From Flavobacteriaceae bacterium (GTDB taxonomy: Bacteria; Bacteroidota; Bacteroidia; Flavobacteriales; Flavobacteriaceae), in contig JAESRX010000021.1 in the NCBI GenBank assembly GCA_016764435.1, forward strand, positions 1-40,223: 40,223 nt of DNA, written 5' to 3'. Positions 17,043 through 24,015 of the stretch are shown one piece after another. The notes under the pieces were generated by a model, which saw nothing but the letters and a program-made list of their open reading frames with translations, was not told the DNA's origin and made no database searches. The first letter of the stretch is position 1. Every line of letters begins with the position of its first letter. The position numbers and the translations under genes are program-made.

Positions 17043-18266
17043 CTATTTCTCACCTGCCAATTGTCCCAGTGCTTTATCTTGTCTATAAGGGATGTCATAT
17101 TTTATAAAATACTCGGCCCTTGTTAATTCTTTACCGAGGTAAGCACAATGGTCTAGTTTTGAAATAAACTCCTTTTCGATAATGGTATAGTAAATACTTG
17201 AAGCGTCATTTCCAATCATTGTTTGAAGTAGTTCTCCGGTATTGGCATAATATTCAACAAAAATTTTCTGTTGCGTTTTATCGGGGATTATCACAAAATA
17301 TCCTTTTTTATCCAAGCGTAATTTTTGAGGGTTTTCTGCAATAATTACCTCCTTCGCTATTCTTTGTACCAACGGTTTTTTAAAAACTTTTTTCTTTTTA
17401 GAATGCTCAATATCTACGATGTTACCGATGGTTTCTAACGAATTATTTCCTATGAGTGTAATCAGTTCAATTTGTAATTGAAACTGTTTTACTTGCTCTT
17501 TATCTAAGTTTTTAACAACAGCTCTTTTTCCTTTTGCTCCAATGATCCTATGCTGTTCATTTATTCCGTTTTTATAAAGTGAAATAAGTGCCTGGCCCGC
17601 ATAATGTCCCCCCATCATATTATTCCCACTTTCTTCTCCACAAATAATCAATGTTCGGATGTTTGGATTTGAGATCAGGTTTTTTACTACTTTTTCAATT
17701 CCAATATTTTCTGTTTCACAATAACCAACGATGGCAATTTTATCTTTCAGTTTTTCAATAAGTTGTTTTGGGAACGTCGTGTTTGATAAGGTATTTATGG
17801 CGATACTGTTTTTTTTATTTCCTATATAATAGGTGCCTATTTCTGCGGGCCACTTGTTCTTTTTTTTAGAGCTGTCACAAGCACAAGGTTGGTCATTACT
17901 AGTGACTTCTTTTTTTGAAGGTACGCTGTTTTCGATGTCAAATAATATGTTAGAGATGTCTGCAGGGTAGCAAGGATTACATCCGATACATTCGTATCGC
18001 TTTTGATTTGAGATTTTCTCGGCTATTTTAAGTGCATTCTCAGCGAGTTCTATTTCGTTTTTTATAGTGGCTATTTTGTGAAATTCATTTAAGGTGTCTT
18101 TATTACATCCACAATAAGAACACTTCTTTATTTTTGATATTTTTTTCAAATCTTCAAAGATATCTTTTAAAGACATGTTTCCTCGACAAGGCTGATAAGT
18201 GTCTGCCATGTCGTTTGGATATTGATTCTTTGGCACATGTTGCTTCGGAGGTATTGATGAGTCCAT
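17043..18266 (-). CDS. MtrA-like corrinoid protein with C-terminal DUF4346
   Basis: 407 residues in three parts. Residues 1-130 are Cys-rich: KKCSYCGC (49, 52, 54), CIGCNPC (93, 96, 99) and PCAC (128, 130), possibly metal- or cluster-binding. Residues about 138-285 resemble subunit A of tetrahydromethanopterin S-methyltransferase: WPAEIGTYYIGN, TENIGIEKVVKNLISNPNIR, LIICGEESG, and GGHYAGQALISLY, where H221 aligns with the cobalt-coordinating His of MtrA. RIIGAKGKR and then FQLQIELITLIG follow. Residues about 310-400 match DUF4346 (LDKKGYFVI, LDHCAYLGKELTRAEYFIKY). It should be a soluble corrinoid or methyl-transfer protein. A partner methyltransferase is absent here. The neighbour upstream is an ArsR regulator 235 bp away. 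Later ATGs (residues 20, 31) are possible starts. Confidence 0.78.
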   Translation of the reverse strand: MDSSIPPKQHVPKNQYPNDMADTYQPCRGNMSLKDIFEDLKKISKIKKCSYCGCNKDTLNEFHKIATIKNEIELAENALKIAEKISNQKRYECIGCNPCYPADISNILFDIENSVPSKKEVTSNDQPCACDSSKKKNKWPAEIGTYYIGNKKNSIAINTLSNTTFPKQLIEKLKDKIAIVGYCETENIGIEKVVKNLISNPNIRTLIICGEESGNNMMGGHYAGQALISLYKNGINEQHRIIGAKGKRAVVKNLDKEQVKQFQLQIELITLIGNNSLETIGNIVDIEHSKKKKVFKKPLVQRIAKEVIIAENPQKLRLDKKGYFVIIPDKTQQKIFVEYYANTGELLQTMIGNDASSIYYTIIEKEFISKLDHCAYLGKELTRAEYFIKYDIPYRQDKALGQLAGEK

Positions 18267-18501
18267 TTAGGTATAATTTACGAATTAGATGGGCGTATCC
18301 TTATGGTTAATATTTGGTGTTTAATAGGGGATGGTCTTACAGTATTACATTTCTCACTTTTATTTTTAGCTAGTAATTACATCGCTTTAGACTAATTTTT
18401 TAAGGACGAACCATTCGGCAGAAGAGACCTAAGGTGTTGAGAGTTCCCCACGAATCTCTCTTGTTTTTTTTGAGGTATCAGTAGGTGCCAGTATAAAAAA
18501 A

Positions 18502-18906
18502 TTAACTTTTTGAGATTGTTTCTTTATTTTTCGTTTTGAGATGTTCTTTCTGTACGCCTAATAGACATTTCCCTTTCATTCTGAGATCAAGTCTTTTTTT
18601 TAATGCGACAAGGTCTTTCTCAAGTTGTAGTGAAGAGATTTCTTGAAGGGCATTAAATATCAATTGGGTAAATTTGTCCTGTGTATCTGTCAACTTAAAA
18701 TAAACCCAGCGACCTTCTTTTCTTTCGGATAGGAGTCCGGTGTTTTTTAATATTTTAAGATGTTTGGATATATTATATGTGGGTATTTCTAAGATGTCTG
18801 TAAATTCACACACGCATATTTCCACTGTTGAGTTGCGTAATAGATGAAGTATTCTAAGTCTTGTTTCATCACTTAGCGCTTTAAAAAAATCAGTAAAATT
18901 TTTCAT
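18502..18906 (-). CDS. ArsR/SmtB-family metalloregulator
   Basis: 134 residues with a winged-helix domain: FFKALSDETRLRILHLL, the metal-sensing helix VEICVCEF (Cys31-x-Cys33, the classic ELCVCDL motif of arsenite-responsive ArsR), a recognition region IPTYNISKHLKILKNTGLL, and the wing GRWVYFKL. A further Cys114 (KGKCLLG) in the tail could complete a thiol site. Such repressors leave DNA on binding As(III), Sb(III) or related soft metals and act on their own operon. Directly upstream are a strong -7/-33 promoter and a palindrome. The only downstream gene on the strand is the MtrA-like gene. No ars transporter or reductase is present in the window. Confidence 0.88.
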   Translation of the reverse strand: MKNFTDFFKALSDETRLRILHLLRNSTVEICVCEFTDILEIPTYNISKHLKILKNTGLLSERKEGRWVYFKLTDTQDKFTQLIFNALQEISSLQLEKDLVALKKRLDLRMKGKCLLGVQKEHLKTKNKETISKS

Positions 18907-18928
18907 GGTATTTTATTTAATTGCATAG

Positions 18929-18944
18929 TTGCACTATTACGCAA
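18929..18944. promoter_or_regulatory. Candidate ArsR operator palindrome
   Basis: TTGCACTATTACGCAA is a partial palindrome (TTGC...GCAA arms, 8-bp centre) immediately after the -7 box and 22 bp before the arsR ATG. A second TTGCAT half-site adjoins it at 18921. Its place over the expected transcription start fits autorepression by ArsR. Confidence 0.5.
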
Positions 18945-18974
18945 CAAATGTAATTAAAATTATTGAAGAACAAA
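18945..18974 (-). promoter_or_regulatory. Promoter of the arsR-like gene
   Basis: On the minus strand TTTG (18974-18971), an 18-nt spacer and TACATTTG (18952-18945) match the Bacteroidota -33/-7 consensus TTTG...TAnnTTTG exactly. The ATG is about 40 nt downstream. Confidence 0.68.
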
Positions 18975-19250
18975 AAAAAATAGACAGAAAGGCCTGATTT
19001 TGTTTTTTTTTAAAAAACAGTAAAATAATAGAAGATGTAAGTTGTTTTTAGGGGATCGAAAAAAACCAGATAGAATTGATTTATTTTTGACGGACTGTTT
19101 GTTGACTCAATCCAAATTTTCATCACCTGATTAGCAGGAATGGTTTAAGGAATATCAAAAAAATTGAAGCATCTAAAAGAATGTTTGGGAATCGAGGATT
19201 TCTATGAAAATAGAGTCATTTTTTAAAAATAGTTCCAAGAAATATAAAAG

Positions 19251-19334
19251 TGCGCACGAGAAGACTCGAACTTCCACAGAGTTGCCTCCACCAGCCCCTC
19301 AAGCTGGCGCGTCTACCAATTCCGCCACGTGCGC
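19251..19334 (-). tRNA. tRNA-Leu (anticodon GAG)
   Basis: The minus strand folds into a full type II tRNA: acceptor GCGCACG / CGTGCGC, D-arm with GGTAGACGCGCC, anticodon stem CCAGC / GCTGG enclosing loop TTGAGGG (anticodon GAG, Leu CUC/CUU), variable arm GTGGAGGCAACTCTG, and T-arm with GTTCGAGTC. Discriminator A73 is at 19251. CCA is not encoded. Length is 84 nt. Confidence 0.96.
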
Positions 19335-19342
19335 ATTATTTA

Positions 19343-19370
19343 AACAAAAAAAGTTAAGCTGATGCTTAAC
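19343..19370 (-). terminator. Terminator-like hairpin between the two tRNAs
   Basis: On the minus strand GTTAAGC-ATCA-GCTTAAC, a perfect 7-bp stem, is followed directly by seven T. It begins 7 nt after the 3' end of tRNA-Lys and its T-run ends about 10 nt before tRNA-Leu starts. Confidence 0.72.
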
Positions 19371-19377
19371 CTCTTTG

Positions 19378-19450
19378 TGACCTGGCTGGGGCTCGAACCC
19401 AGGACCACCTCCTTAAAAGGGAGGTGCTCTACCAACTGAGCTACCAGGTC
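19378..19450 (-). tRNA. tRNA-Lys (anticodon TTT)
   Basis: The minus strand gives a canonical cloverleaf of 73 nt: acceptor GACCTGG / CCAGGTC, D-arm with AGCTCAGTTGGTAGAGC, anticodon stem CCTCC / GGAGG with loop CTTTTAA (anticodon TTT), and T-arm CTGGGTTCGAGCCCCAG. Discriminator A is at 19378. CCA is not encoded. Confidence 0.97.
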
Positions 19451-19474
19451 ATTAACAATCTATGATTGCGGTTG

Positions 19475-19504
19475 CAAAGATACAATGTTAAAGCAATATA
19501 ACAA
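19475..19504 (-). promoter_or_regulatory. Promoter of the tRNA-Lys/Leu unit
   Basis: On the minus strand TTG (19504-19502), a 19-nt spacer and TATCTTTG (19482-19475) match the Bacteroidota consensus TTG-N19-TAnnTTTG. Transcription would begin roughly 15-20 nt before the tRNA-Lys 5' end at 19450. Confidence 0.72.
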
Positions 19505-19639
19505 GCGATTTTTAAGTTTTTTTATGGATATTTGTAATATCTTTTTAAGATCATAGTGGTGTTCTGAGCTAAACTTTTGGCTACCAAATAAATGATGGTG
19601 TTTTAAAGAGGGTGTTTTTAATTAAAATAAATTGGAGTG

Positions 19640-20179
19640 ATGAAACTTGTATTATTAGGATATATGGGATGTGGTAAATCCACAATTGGGAAAGCTGTTG
19701 CGAAAGAGTTAGGGCTCAAGTTTGTAGACTTAGATGCGTATATAGAATCAAAAGAAAAAGCTTCAGTGGCAACAATTTTTGAGAATAAAGGAGAGATATA
19801 TTTCCGTAAAATAGAGGCGACGTATTTAAAAGAATTGATGAAATCTGCTGAAAACAGTGTCATTTCCCTCGGAGGAGGTACTCCTTGTTATGGAGATAAT
19901 ATGCAGGTGATACAATTAAATAGTAGTTCTTTTTATTTAAAAGCGGGGATTTCTACTTTATATGAGCGCCTAAAAAATGAAATGCATAGCCGTCCACTTA
20001 TACAAACCATTGGTTTAGAAAATCTACAAGAGTTTATTGGAAAGCATTTGTTTGAACGTGCTTTTTTTTACAATAGAGCCCAACATATCCTTTCCATAGA
20101 TGAGAAATCAATCGCAGTGATAGTAGAAGAAATAAAAAAGATGCTTAATTCAGATACACAGTGGCAACATCGTTTTTAA
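19640..20179 (+). CDS. aroK: Shikimate kinase
   Basis: 179 residues from ATG 19640 (a GTG one codon earlier is less likely). The Walker A is GYMGCGKSTIG (7-17), followed by FVDLDAYIE with the shikimate- and Mg-binding aspartates, FRKIEA with R56, the GGGTPCY loop (GGG at 78-80), and the lid with HSRPLI. A terminal ATP-contact region includes RAFFYNRAQHIL. It phosphorylates the 3-hydroxyl of shikimate in chorismate synthesis, in the cytoplasm. Length is typical. Its last 35 bp overlap the end of the convergent phosphoribosyltransferase gene. Confidence 0.95.
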   Translation: MKLVLLGYMGCGKSTIGKAVAKELGLKFVDLDAYIESKEKASVATIFENKGEIYFRKIEATYLKELMKSAENSVISLGGGTPCYGDNMQVIQLNSSSFYLKAGISTLYERLKNEMHSRPLIQTIGLENLQEFIGKHLFERAFFYNRAQHILSIDEKSIAVIVEEIKKMLNSDTQWQHRF

Positions 20180-20642
20180 AGACCACATCTATGTGTTCTC
20201 TTAAGGACGTAGAAAGGGAAATTCCTTTAAAATCTGCTTTTACAGGGTATTTCTTATGATTTCTGTTTACAAGAACAGCCGTTTTAAATTGTTTGAGAGG
20301 GACTTCTAAAAAATGCTTAATCCCATAAATTAAGGTGCTGCCAGAATTTAAAACATCGTCTATAAGAACTAAGGATTTCTCTCTGTATTCTTCTGGTTCA
20401 AGTGAGGTACTGATAGGGCCTAAAGGATTTTTTTTGTCAATATGCACTTCACAAACTTGGACATTTAAATTGGAAATATTTCTTAATGCCTCTGCTATTT
20501 TAAGTGTAAAAACATACCCATTACCATTGATTCCAGCCAATATAATCTCGGATTCATTCACGTTCTCTTCATAAATTTGATAAGCTATTCGCTTTATTTT
20601 ATGTAGAATTTGTGTGTTATTAAGGATTATTGATCGTTCCAT
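20145..20642 (-). CDS. Phosphoribosyltransferase-family protein (PyrR-like fold)
   Basis: 165 residues of the type I PRT fold. The PRPP-binding loop SLVLIDDVLNSGSTLIYGI (about 90-107) contains the two acidic residues and the GST turn. A NGNGYVFTLKIAEAL segment near 40 forms the first PRPP loop. Members are either nucleotide salvage enzymes or PyrR-like regulators; the base specificity cannot be read. It has no signal peptide. It is convergent with, and 35 bp overlapping, the shikimate kinase gene, and has a TATCTTTG box 19 nt upstream of its ATG. Confidence 0.88.
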   Translation of the reverse strand: MERSIILNNTQILHKIKRIAYQIYEENVNESEIILAGINGNGYVFTLKIAEALRNISNLNVQVCEVHIDKKNPLGPISTSLEPEEYREKSLVLIDDVLNSGSTLIYGIKHFLEVPLKQFKTAVLVNRNHKKYPVKADFKGISLSTSLREHIDVVFKNDVATVYLN

Positions 20643-20661
20643 GGAATTTTATTATTTTTTT

Positions 20662-20669
20662 CAAAGATA
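20662..20669 (-). promoter_or_regulatory. Candidate -7 box for the phosphoribosyltransferase gene
   Basis: TATCTTTG on the minus strand fits TAnnTTTG, 19 nt before the ATG at 20642. No -33 TTG was seen at the right distance. Confidence 0.45.
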
Positions 20670-20901
20670 GTAAACAAATCCATACTCCTAGGTGGTTCTA
20701 AGAATATTTATAGGGCTGTTCAAGGTGGTTTTGTTGGTTTTTTTTGATGATTTTTTACGGGAAGTTATGAGGAGATAAAAAATCAGTTAGGAGCTCTCTG
20801 ACGATTACTAGCCTGTTTGTTCGCCTGGAAATGGTTTTTTCAATAGCCAATTAATTGGCTATCTTGTTCCTTAATTTAAACCAATACTTTTAATAGATTC
20901 G

Positions 20902-21837
20902 ATGATGACTAAAATAGTAGAGAATGAATTCATTTACCTTCGGAAATTATCAAAGGAGGATGCCCAGGATTTTTTTGCATTAAATAGCGATAAAGAGGTG
21001 TTAAAATATACGGGAGATAGTGCTTTTGATCATGTAGATACCGCAAAGGATTTTCTAAATAACTATCCGAACTATGAACGTGATGGGTATGGGAGATGGG
21101 CTGTTTGCTTACAAGAAAACGATGTTTTTATCGGCTGGTGCGGTTTAAATAAATCGAAGGAGAACGGAGAAACGGATATTGGCTTTCGGTTTTTTAAGAA
21201 ATACTGGGGAAGAGGCTACGCGACGACTGCGGCTAAATTATGTTTAGCGTATGGTTTTCAGGACTTAAAGTTAAAGTACATTATAGCAAATGCTTACGAG
21301 GAGAACTCAGCGTCTATTAGGGTTTTGGAAAAGTGCGAGATGCAGTTTGTTGACCATTGTTTGTATGATGATAGAAAGGCTGTATTGTATCGTGCGGATG
21401 CTGTGAAAATACAATTGATAAACGCCTCAGATACCTATCCACTACGGAAATCTATTCTTAGAAATCAATTACCGTTGCCTGTTGCTTTTAGCGGGGACAT
21501 GGACCCTTCTACATTTCATTTAGGAGCAATTAAAAGAGGGGAGCGTAAAACGGTTGGTGTGGCGACTTTTGTAGTGAATAGTTTGCCTGAATTAACAGGA
21601 GCACAGTGTCAATTAAGAGGAATGGCTATTTCAGAAACAAGGCAAGGAGCTGGTATTGGCACCTTGTTATTATTAGAAGGACTCCGACTATTGCAAAACA
21701 TATCTTGTAAATATATATGGTGTAATGCACGTGTAATAGCCGTAGAATTTTATAAAAAACAAGGCTTTGAAATACTAGGCACTTCTTTTGAAATTAAGTA
21801 TATTGGTACTCATTATACCATGTTTAAAAAAATATAA
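20902..21837 (+). CDS. Tandem GNAT acetyltransferase (two GNAT domains)
   Basis: 311 residues. The N-terminal half (1-165) is a RimJ/RimL-type GNAT: IYLRKLSKEDAQDFFALN, then DIGFRFFKKYWGRGYATTAA with the acetyl-CoA pyrophosphate loop (R/Q-x-x-G-x-G/A) and ENSASIRVLEKCEM. The C-terminal half (about 168-311) is a second GNAT: LRGMAISETRQGAGIGTLLL contains a QGAGIG loop, and VEFYKKQGFEILG is the typical end strand. Each half has its own cofactor loop, so both may be active. Substrates are unknown; RimL-like enzymes acetylate protein N-termini or small amines. The next gene starts one base after the stop. Confidence 0.85.
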   Translation: MMTKIVENEFIYLRKLSKEDAQDFFALNSDKEVLKYTGDSAFDHVDTAKDFLNNYPNYERDGYGRWAVCLQENDVFIGWCGLNKSKENGETDIGFRFFKKYWGRGYATTAAKLCLAYGFQDLKLKYIIANAYEENSASIRVLEKCEMQFVDHCLYDDRKAVLYRADAVKIQLINASDTYPLRKSILRNQLPLPVAFSGDMDPSTFHLGAIKRGERKTVGVATFVVNSLPELTGAQCQLRGMAISETRQGAGIGTLLLLEGLRLLQNISCKYIWCNARVIAVEFYKKQGFEILGTSFEIKYIGTHYTMFKKI

Positions 21838-21838
21838 A

Positions 21839-22282
21839 ATGTATCTAAAAAAAATAATAGTTCTACTTTTAGTCATAAGTATCGGCTGTGATCAGTCAAG
21901 TACCACTGTTAGGGTAGAAAAAGACCAGGCAGCCATTCGGAATGTATTAGAACAATCGGCTAAGGATTGGTCTAAAGGTGATTTAGAAGGCTATATGAAT
22001 GCCTATTGGAATTCAGAGGAACTCAAGTTTGTGGGGAGTAGAGGGATTACCTTTGGCTGGGAGCAGACCTTATTAAATTATAAAAAGGGATATCCTACGC
22101 CCGCTCATACAGGTACATTGACGTTTGATGTGATACATGTCGATTTTTTAGCCGCAGGAGTGTATAGTGTTATCGGGAAATATCATTTAGAAAGAACAGT
22201 AGGAGAAGCGAATGGTATCTTTACATTGATTTTTAAAAAGATCGATGGTCAATGGAAAATTATTATAGACCATAGTGAATAA
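21839..22282 (+). CDS. NTF2-like (SnoaL/DUF4440-type) lipoprotein
   Basis: 147 residues starting at ATG 21839, one base after the acetyltransferase stop. The open frame extends further up inside that gene but gives no plausible leader. The signal peptide MYLKKIIVLLLVISIGC has its lipid Cys at 17. The mature part has the NTF2-like pattern: AAIRNVLEQSAKDWSKGDL, GYMNAYWNSEELKFV, a central ALTFDV-like strand, and a final FTLIFKKIDGQWKIIIDHSE typical of DUF4440/SnoaL-like proteins. The family binds small hydrophobic ligands; catalysis is not implied. It is probably co-transcribed with the acetyltransferase and ended by the palindrome at 22286. Confidence 0.85.
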   Translation: MYLKKIIVLLLVISIGCDQSSTTVRVEKDQAAIRNVLEQSAKDWSKGDLEGYMNAYWNSEELKFVGSRGITFGWEQTLLNYKKGYPTPAHTGTLTFDVIHVDFLAAGVYSVIGKYHLERTVGEANGIFTLIFKKIDGQWKIIIDHSE

Positions 22283-22285
22283 AAC

Positions 22286-22321
22286 AATAAAGGGGTGTAT
22301 TTTAAAATACACCCCTTTATT
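22286..22321. terminator. Bidirectional terminator, perfect 36-nt palindrome
   Basis: The two arms, AATAAAGGGGTGTATTTT and its exact complement, meet at 22303/22304. It lies between the ends of two convergent genes (stop at 22282 plus, stop at 22343 minus) and has A/T-rich edges on both sides, so it can serve both. Confidence 0.85.
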
Positions 22322-22342
22322 TAATCGTATTTTAAGAGACCG

Positions 22343-23146
22343 TTATTCTTTGTCTCTTTTTTTGATAGTACTTCCTTTTTTGATGGCTTTATGATTTTCA
22401 TAACAGAGTAAAATAGCTTCTGTCAATTGTAAATCACTGGCTGATTTTATAAAGTAATCTGAATAGTTACATTCATTTAAAAGTTCGGTTAACTCCTGTG
22501 CATTTAAATCTAAATACTCCATCATTAATTCCCTGTTAAATTTTTCTTCCATCATGCTACGTAAATTATCCTGATCACGTAATTTTTTTAATTTTTTAAG
22601 ACGATTTGGTTTTTTTCCAAACATATTATAAATCGCATCTACCGGATTGAATAGGGAAGCTATTGCGGATGTATAGGCCACTTTAGGAGCGCCAATTTCA
22701 TAGGTCTGAGCGAGGCCACTAATATGGATTCGTGCAAATTTATCCGTTGGAATGTTTTTTGCATCGATTTCTAAAACGCCTACTAGTTTGTGTAACTTCA
22801 CGACTACTTCGTTCATTTGTTCCCGTTTTTCATGAAGCTCTATCAGCAATTCATTTCCTCGAAGCAAGTCATTTGTTATTTTTAATTTAATAGATTGGAA
22901 TCCTAAGTAAGATATATAGATGGTATCGTTCACTTTCGCAGGGAAATCAAAATATCCTTGTCTATTAGCGACCGCCCCGTTTACGGTATTCAAGTTGAAT
23001 AAATGAGCGCCACTTAAGCCACTTTTACTCTTTATATTGATAATTTGTCCTTTTAGAGTTACGGTCTCTTGTTGCTCGTTCTCTTCTTGGGAAAATACCT
23101 GAAGACACGACATAAGAACAACACAAATAAATATTTTTTTTATCAT
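22343..23146 (-). CDS. CarboxypepD_reg-like exported protein
   Basis: 267 residues. The signal peptide MIKKIFICVVLMSCLQVFSQ ends in the FSQ cleavage site frequent in this phylum. Residues about 28-105 form a carboxypeptidase-regulatory-like (transthyretin-type) beta sandwich: TLKGQIINIKSKSGLSGAHL, VNGAVANRQGYFDFP, DTIYISYLGFQS. The rest is alpha-helical and charged, with KKPNRLKKLKKLRDQ. It is a periplasmic or surface-associated protein of unknown function, common as a single gene in Flavobacteriaceae. It is not a TonB receptor: it lacks plug and barrel. Confidence 0.82.
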   Translation of the reverse strand: MIKKIFICVVLMSCLQVFSQEENEQQETVTLKGQIINIKSKSGLSGAHLFNLNTVNGAVANRQGYFDFPAKVNDTIYISYLGFQSIKLKITNDLLRGNELLIELHEKREQMNEVVVKLHKLVGVLEIDAKNIPTDKFARIHISGLAQTYEIGAPKVAYTSAIASLFNPVDAIYNMFGKKPNRLKKLKKLRDQDNLRSMMEEKFNRELMMEYLDLNAQELTELLNECNYSDYFIKSASDLQLTEAILLCYENHKAIKKGSTIKKRDKE

Positions 23147-23348
23147 CTTGTAAAAATAAGAATATTAGCGATACAATTCGTTAAAGATCTGTGAAGAAAT
23201 TTCCTTTTTTAAAAGTTTTTCGTAAGTATCGCGTATTAAAGAAGTTTTTGGCGTTTTTTATTCAATAAATGACACGGAATTTATAAAACCCGTGCTAAAG
23301 GTCCGTCATGACCATTATTTAGAGTCTTTTTTTGATTAAATTGCGTCG

Positions 23349-23438
23349 TAATTATTTAACCAATTATGCCCTACACAATTTATGATTGTGTATATTAAGT
23401 ACACTAGGGATTTCACATTTGTGGAATCCCTTTTTTTT
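23349..23438 (+). ncRNA. Candidate small structured RNA ending in an intrinsic terminator
   Basis: On the plus strand the hairpin ACACAAT-TTATG-ATTGTGT (23373-23391) is followed by a terminator stem GGGATTTCAC / GTGGAATCCC (23407-23430, loop ATTT) and eight T (23431-23438). An alternative stem GTGTA...TACAC would compete with the first hairpin. No plus-strand gene ends upstream: the nearest stop is at 22282, already followed by its own terminator. So the terminator must serve an unannotated short transcript. A 10-codon frame MPYTIYDCVY (23366-23398) lies within it. No consensus promoter was identified; the 5' end is a guess. Confidence 0.4.
23407..23438 (+). terminator. Intrinsic terminator with no annotated gene upstream
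   Basis: GGGATT-TCAC pairs with GTGg-AATCCC around a 4-nt loop (10-bp stem with one T-G pair), followed by T8 on the plus strand. It is directional; the minus strand lacks a T-tract after the stem. Confidence 0.7.
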
Positions 23439-23497
23439 GTAGACGCTTTATACGGAATTGTTCTGCGTTGTTTTACTCCTCCGTAATCGGAGACCTA

Positions 23498-23866
23498 TTA
23501 CTCCTCAAAAGTAAAGTCATCGATCTCCCTACGGTCTTTTTTGGTAGGTCTACCCGCGCCTTTTTTACGGTAATAATCCTTGGAGTATTTTAATGATTCT
23601 TGTTTTTCAAATTCTTCTTTTGGAGTTAGGTCTTTCCGGTATAAATCGGCCAATTTAGCGCCTACACGATTTTTCGGAATGTCTAAGACTTGTATTTTGT
23701 AATTTATTTGATTTTTACGGATTAAAAGCAATTCGTTTCCGAAGAGCATTTTGGAAGGTTTGAGGTTTGTACCATCTATCTTTATATGCCCTTTTTTGCA
23801 GGCCTCCGTGGCCAAACTGCGTGTTTTAAACATGCGAATGCACCATAAATATTTATCAATTCTCAT
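23498..23866 (-). CDS. S4-domain RNA-binding protein (HslR-like)
   Basis: 122 residues. The S4 fold starts at once: MRIDKYLWCIRMFKTRSLATEACKKG, then GHIKIDGTNLKPSKML and ELLLIRK, the pattern of the heat-shock protein Hsp15 (HslR) family. The tail is basic with an acidic tip (GRPTKKDRREIDDFTFEE). Hsp15 binds the 50S subunit carrying a stranded nascent chain and helps recycling; a ribosome-linked role is inferred from the family. It is divergent from the FKBP lipoprotein gene, with a TACCTTTG box 31 nt upstream of the ATG. Confidence 0.9.
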   Translation of the reverse strand: MRIDKYLWCIRMFKTRSLATEACKKGHIKIDGTNLKPSKMLFGNELLLIRKNQINYKIQVLDIPKNRVGAKLADLYRKDLTPKEEFEKQESLKYSKDYYRKKGAGRPTKKDRREIDDFTFEE

Positions 23867-23897
23867 AAAAAGTTAAATTTTATTTTTTCTCTTTAAA

Positions 23898-23905
23898 CAA
23901 AGGTA
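23898..23905 (-). promoter_or_regulatory. Candidate -7 box for the S4 protein gene
   Basis: TACCTTTG on the minus strand fits TAnnTTTG, 31 nt before the ATG at 23866. No clear -33 element was seen. Confidence 0.42.
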
Positions 23906-24015
23906 TGAAAATACTATCTTGCGACGTAAAAAAGATTGAAATGAATGTCTTAAGGGATGGTTTAGTATCACAAAATTCAATTCGTTTTCTAATATTGACA
24001 GATAAAATATAAAAG

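Larger units (their letters stand above)
18907..19250. other. Intergenic stretch between tRNA-Leu and the ArsR gene
   Basis: It holds the ArsR promoter and operator at its left end. The remainder (about 18980-19250) is AT-rich with no supported gene. Confidence 0.5.
23147..23497. other. Intergenic stretch with structured plus-strand elements
   Basis: No gene longer than about 10 codons. The left half is plain AT-rich flank with one weak stem (CACGG...CCGTG near 23273-23294). The right half holds the hairpins and terminator described as a candidate small RNA. Confidence 0.5.

Noticed and set aside
16883-17098. Small minus-strand frame overlapping the 3' end of the MtrA-like gene
   Set aside because: Overlaps a much better gene in another phase, no motif.
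18439-18470. Plus-strand hairpin GAGAG...CTCTC with T-run
   Set aside because: Only a 5-bp stem with a 12-nt loop, and no plus-strand gene to terminate; too weak to call.
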